A DNA stretch of 64,000 nucleotides. Origin: Enterobacteriaceae bacterium UBA7338. GTDB lineage: Bacteria > Pseudomonadota > Gammaproteobacteria > Enterobacterales > Enterobacteriaceae. The notes under the pieces were generated by a model that saw only the letters and a list, made by a program, of their open reading frames with translations, was not told the DNA's origin and ran no database searches. A program made the position numbers and the translations under genes. Within the stretch, counting starts at the first letter, position 1. The number at the start of each line of letters is the position of its first letter. The DNA is taken from the NCBI GenBank assembly GCA_002480085.1, contig DKPJ01000011.1, positions 745,037 to 809,036 of the forward strand. Reading direction: 5' to 3'. Shown here piece after piece: positions 62,160-64,000 of this stretch.

Positions 62160-63143
62160 TTACAGCCATTTACTGCGATGCAGCCACCAGGTCACGCCGC
62201 CGATCAGTACCACCAGCATCAGACAGAAGAGAGGAAAGCCCATGTGCCACTCACCGCCGGGGATCCCGCCCAGGTTGACACCAAACAGGCCGGTTAAAAA
62301 GGTACTGGGTAAAAAGACCATTGCCATCAACGACATAGTGTAGGTTCTGCGCGACAGTGACTCCTGCATCACCTGGGTGATCTCATCGGTCATCACCGCC
62401 GTGCGGGCAATACAGGCGTCGATTTCATCAAGCCCACGGCCCAGCCTGTCGGCGATATCCTGCATCCGCCGACGCTGATCGTCATTCATCCATGGAAAAC
62501 GTTCGCTGGCCAGCCGAGCATAGACGTCGCGCTGGGGAGCCATATAGCGGCGCATGACGATAAGCTGCTTACGCAGCAGGGCCAGAAAACCGCGCGGGGG
62601 GATCTGCTGATCGAGCAGGTTATCTTCCAGATCGATGATCCTGTCGTGCAGCTGCTCAATAAACTCGCTGGCGTGATCGGTAAGGGCGTCACAGACGTCC
62701 ACCAGCCAGCCACCGCAGTCAGCAGGCCCGGTCCCCTCCTCCAGATCCCTGACCACGTCGTCCAGCGCCAGCACTTTACGCTGGCGGGTAGAGACAATCA
62801 GGCGCTCGTCCATATAGACCCGCATGGCAACAAGCTGATCGGGACGTTCATCGGTGCTGCCGTTAATGCAGCGCAGCGTAATTAACGTCCCTTCGCCCAT
62901 GCGGGTTACGCGCGGGCGCAGACTCTCCCCCGCCAGCGCATCGCGTACGTTATTAGGGAGCAGCGGCGTAGATGCCAGCCACTGAGCGCTCTCCGGCTGG
63001 GTGTAGTTCAGATGTAGCCAACACGGATGCGCAGCGTCAATGACGTCGTCATTGCCCAGCGGCTTTACGCCACCCTTGCCGTCCAGCAGCCAGGCAAAAA
63101 CCGCATCCGGCACGTTAACGTCCGATCCCTTAATCGCCTCCAC
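62160..63143 (-). CDS. zntB: Zinc transport protein ZntB (CorA family)
   Basis: CorA-type inner-membrane protein of 327 residues, equal in length and nearly identical to E. coli ZntB. A large cytoplasmic N-terminal domain precedes two C-terminal membrane helices; the pore loop reads GVN (TGLFGVNLGGIPGG) in place of CorA's GMN, as in other ZntB proteins. It carries zinc across the inner membrane, with proton-driven uptake favoured in recent work. It is upstream of fnrS on the same strand, which has its own promoter. Confidence 0.96.
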   Translation of the reverse strand: MEAIKGSDVNVPDAVFAWLLDGKGGVKPLGNDDVIDAAHPCWLHLNYTQPESAQWLASTPLLPNNVRDALAGESLRPRVTRMGEGTLITLRCINGSTDERPDQLVAMRVYMDERLIVSTRQRKVLALDDVVRDLEEGTGPADCGGWLVDVCDALTDHASEFIEQLHDRIIDLEDNLLDQQIPPRGFLALLRKQLIVMRRYMAPQRDVYARLASERFPWMNDDQRRRMQDIADRLGRGLDEIDACIARTAVMTDEITQVMQESLSRRTYTMSLMAMVFLPSTFLTGLFGVNLGGIPGGEWHMGFPLFCLMLVVLIGGVTWWLHRSKWL

Positions 63144-63211
63144 GGCTCCTCCACATTCAGCATGCTAATAGTGACAGTCTAGCCGGATGGTGAAAGTAAG
63201 TAATCTGAAAA

Positions 63212-64000
63212 TTAGCCATCGCACTGAATTTGCAGGGGAAAGCGTGAAGAGTCAGCCGCCGCTGCGTCCGCTAAGCGGTAGTTACGCGTTCTGCTTTGCA
63301 GGTCAGTCACCTGGCGTTTAAGTACGTCAGAGGATCCTGCCAGCTCATCCACCATCGTGGCGTTACTCTGCGTAACGCGCTCCAGTTCGGAAAGCGCCTG
63401 GGTAATCTGCGCGATGCCTTTTTCCTGCTGCAACGTGGCCACGGCGATCTCATCCATCAGCTTGCTCAATAATCCAGAGCCAGAGACGATATCGAGCATA
63501 TTCTTTTCCGCCTCGCCCACCACGGTTGCCCCCTGGGTGACGTTTTGCGCGGTAACGTCGATGAGGGATTTAATGCTTTTTGCCGCCTCAGCGCTGCGGT
63601 GGGCAAGATGGCGGACCTCACCGGCCACAACCGAGAAGCCTTTGCCATGCTCTCCTGCCCTTGCCGCTTCTACCGCGGCATTCAGCGCCAGAATATTTGT
63701 CTGAAAGGCAATGCCATCAATCAGGGAGATAATCTCCGTCATCTGGCGCGCGCAGTCGGTAATAGACTGCATGTTCGAGGCTACCTGCGCCATCAGCTCG
63801 CCGCCCTGACGGGCGCAGCGAGTCGCCTCACTCGCCTGCTGGCTGGCAAGCTGAGTATTGTTAGCGTTATTTTTGGTGCTGGCCGCCATCTGCTCCATGC
63901 TGGACGCCGTCTCGATAAGCGCCGCAGACTGCTCCTCTGTCTTGACCGACAGTTCGGCGCTGCGGGCGGAGAGCTGATGGGAAAGATCCATTGCGGACTG
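63212..64000 (-). CDS. Methyl-accepting chemotaxis protein, C-terminal part
   Basis: Partial: the 5' end lies beyond the right edge of the window. The visible 262 codons hold the methyl-accepting coiled-coil and the conserved hairpin tip IDGIAFQTNILALNAAVEAA followed by RAGEHGKGFSVVAGEVR, the CheA/CheW contact site. Methylation-region segments TEEQSAALIETASSMEQMAA are seen at the start of the visible part. The C-terminus lacks the NWETF CheR-binding pentapeptide of Tar/Tsr, so it is a low-abundance-type receptor like Trg or Tap. The ligand domain is outside the window. Confidence 0.9.
   Translation of the reverse strand, partial: QSAMDLSHQLSARSAELSVKTEEQSAALIETASSMEQMAASTKNNANNTQLASQQASEATRCARQGGELMAQVASNMQSITDCARQMTEIISLIDGIAFQTNILALNAAVEAARAGEHGKGFSVVAGEVRHLAHRSAEAAKSIKSLIDVTAQNVTQGATVVGEAEKNMLDIVSGSGLLSKLMDEIAVATLQQEKGIAQITQALSELERVTQSNATMVDELAGSSDVLKRQVTDLQSRTRNYRLADAAAADSSRFPLQIQCDG

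Overview
The window is a chromosomal segment of a member of the Enterobacteriaceae, most likely Enterobacter, Leclercia or a close relative. The evidence is a backbone of genes that closely match Escherichia coli proteins in sequence and length (hrpA, azoR, ynbE-ydbH, zinT, ldhA, hslJ, a ydbJ-type lipoprotein gene, nifJ/ydbK, umuDC, ttcA, fnrS, dbpA, zntB), together with enterobacterial REP/BIME repeats. I see no tRNA, rRNA, intact insertion sequence, integrase or CRISPR array.

Layout. 1-278: tandem 128-bp BIME repeats at the hrpA 3' end. 279-4989: hrpA and azoR. 5105-8892: accessory block with a HokE-type toxin locus, a NepI-like exporter, a LysR regulator and a Tat-exported hydrolase. 8926-18686: conserved block ynbE-ydbH, zinT with a Zur box, ldhA, hslJ, the ydbJ-type gene, a frameshifted zinc-ribbon ORF and nifJ; ydbL, which follows ynbE in E. 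coli, is missing. 18764-21288: a KTSC protein, a lipoprotein with a TolA C-terminal domain, and umuDC with a LexA box. 21443-21530: the decayed 3' end of a second gamma-glutamyltransferase gene.

21630-43007 is a large catabolic region. A formaldehyde-dehydrogenase-like enzyme comes first. Then follow three separate gene sets, each built around a sulfonate/nitrate/taurine-type ABC importer: (A) 28926 to 23011, minus strand: DapA-like lyase, GlcG-like protein, ABC transporter, LLM flavin monooxygenase and crotonase, with a divergent 1-Cys peroxiredoxin and ArsR regulator; (B) 38788 to 30186, minus strand: GntR regulator, ABC transporter, MDR reductase, PaaI thioesterase, glyoxalase-like protein, acyl-CoA ligase and gamma-glutamyltransferase; (C) 39115-43007, plus strand: binding protein, BAAT-family hydrolase/acyltransferase, ATPase and permease. 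The gene order suggests uptake of organosulfur or amide-linked acids, oxidative cleavage, CoA activation and release. The substrates are not known.

43301-56168 looks like a self-contained signalling and metabolic module of unknown function: a FixJ-type regulator, a helical protein of unknown family, an 1859-residue Ser/Thr-kinase/ATPase/GAF/PAS/histidine-kinase fusion, a single-domain response regulator, two tandem XapX proteins and a YcaC-like cysteine hydrolase. Divergent from these are an amidohydrolase with a Cys/His-rich tail, an MFS exporter with an extra C-terminal domain and a haloperoxidase-type hydrolase. Two tandem palindromes lie in the shared promoter region.

56328-64000 returns to backbone: small genes, a FrsA-like hydrolase, a TPR protein, a PhzF-family protein, ttcA, dbpA, a small proline-rich ORF, the anaerobic sRNA gene fnrS with its FNR site, zntB, and a methyl-accepting chemotaxis protein that runs off the right edge.
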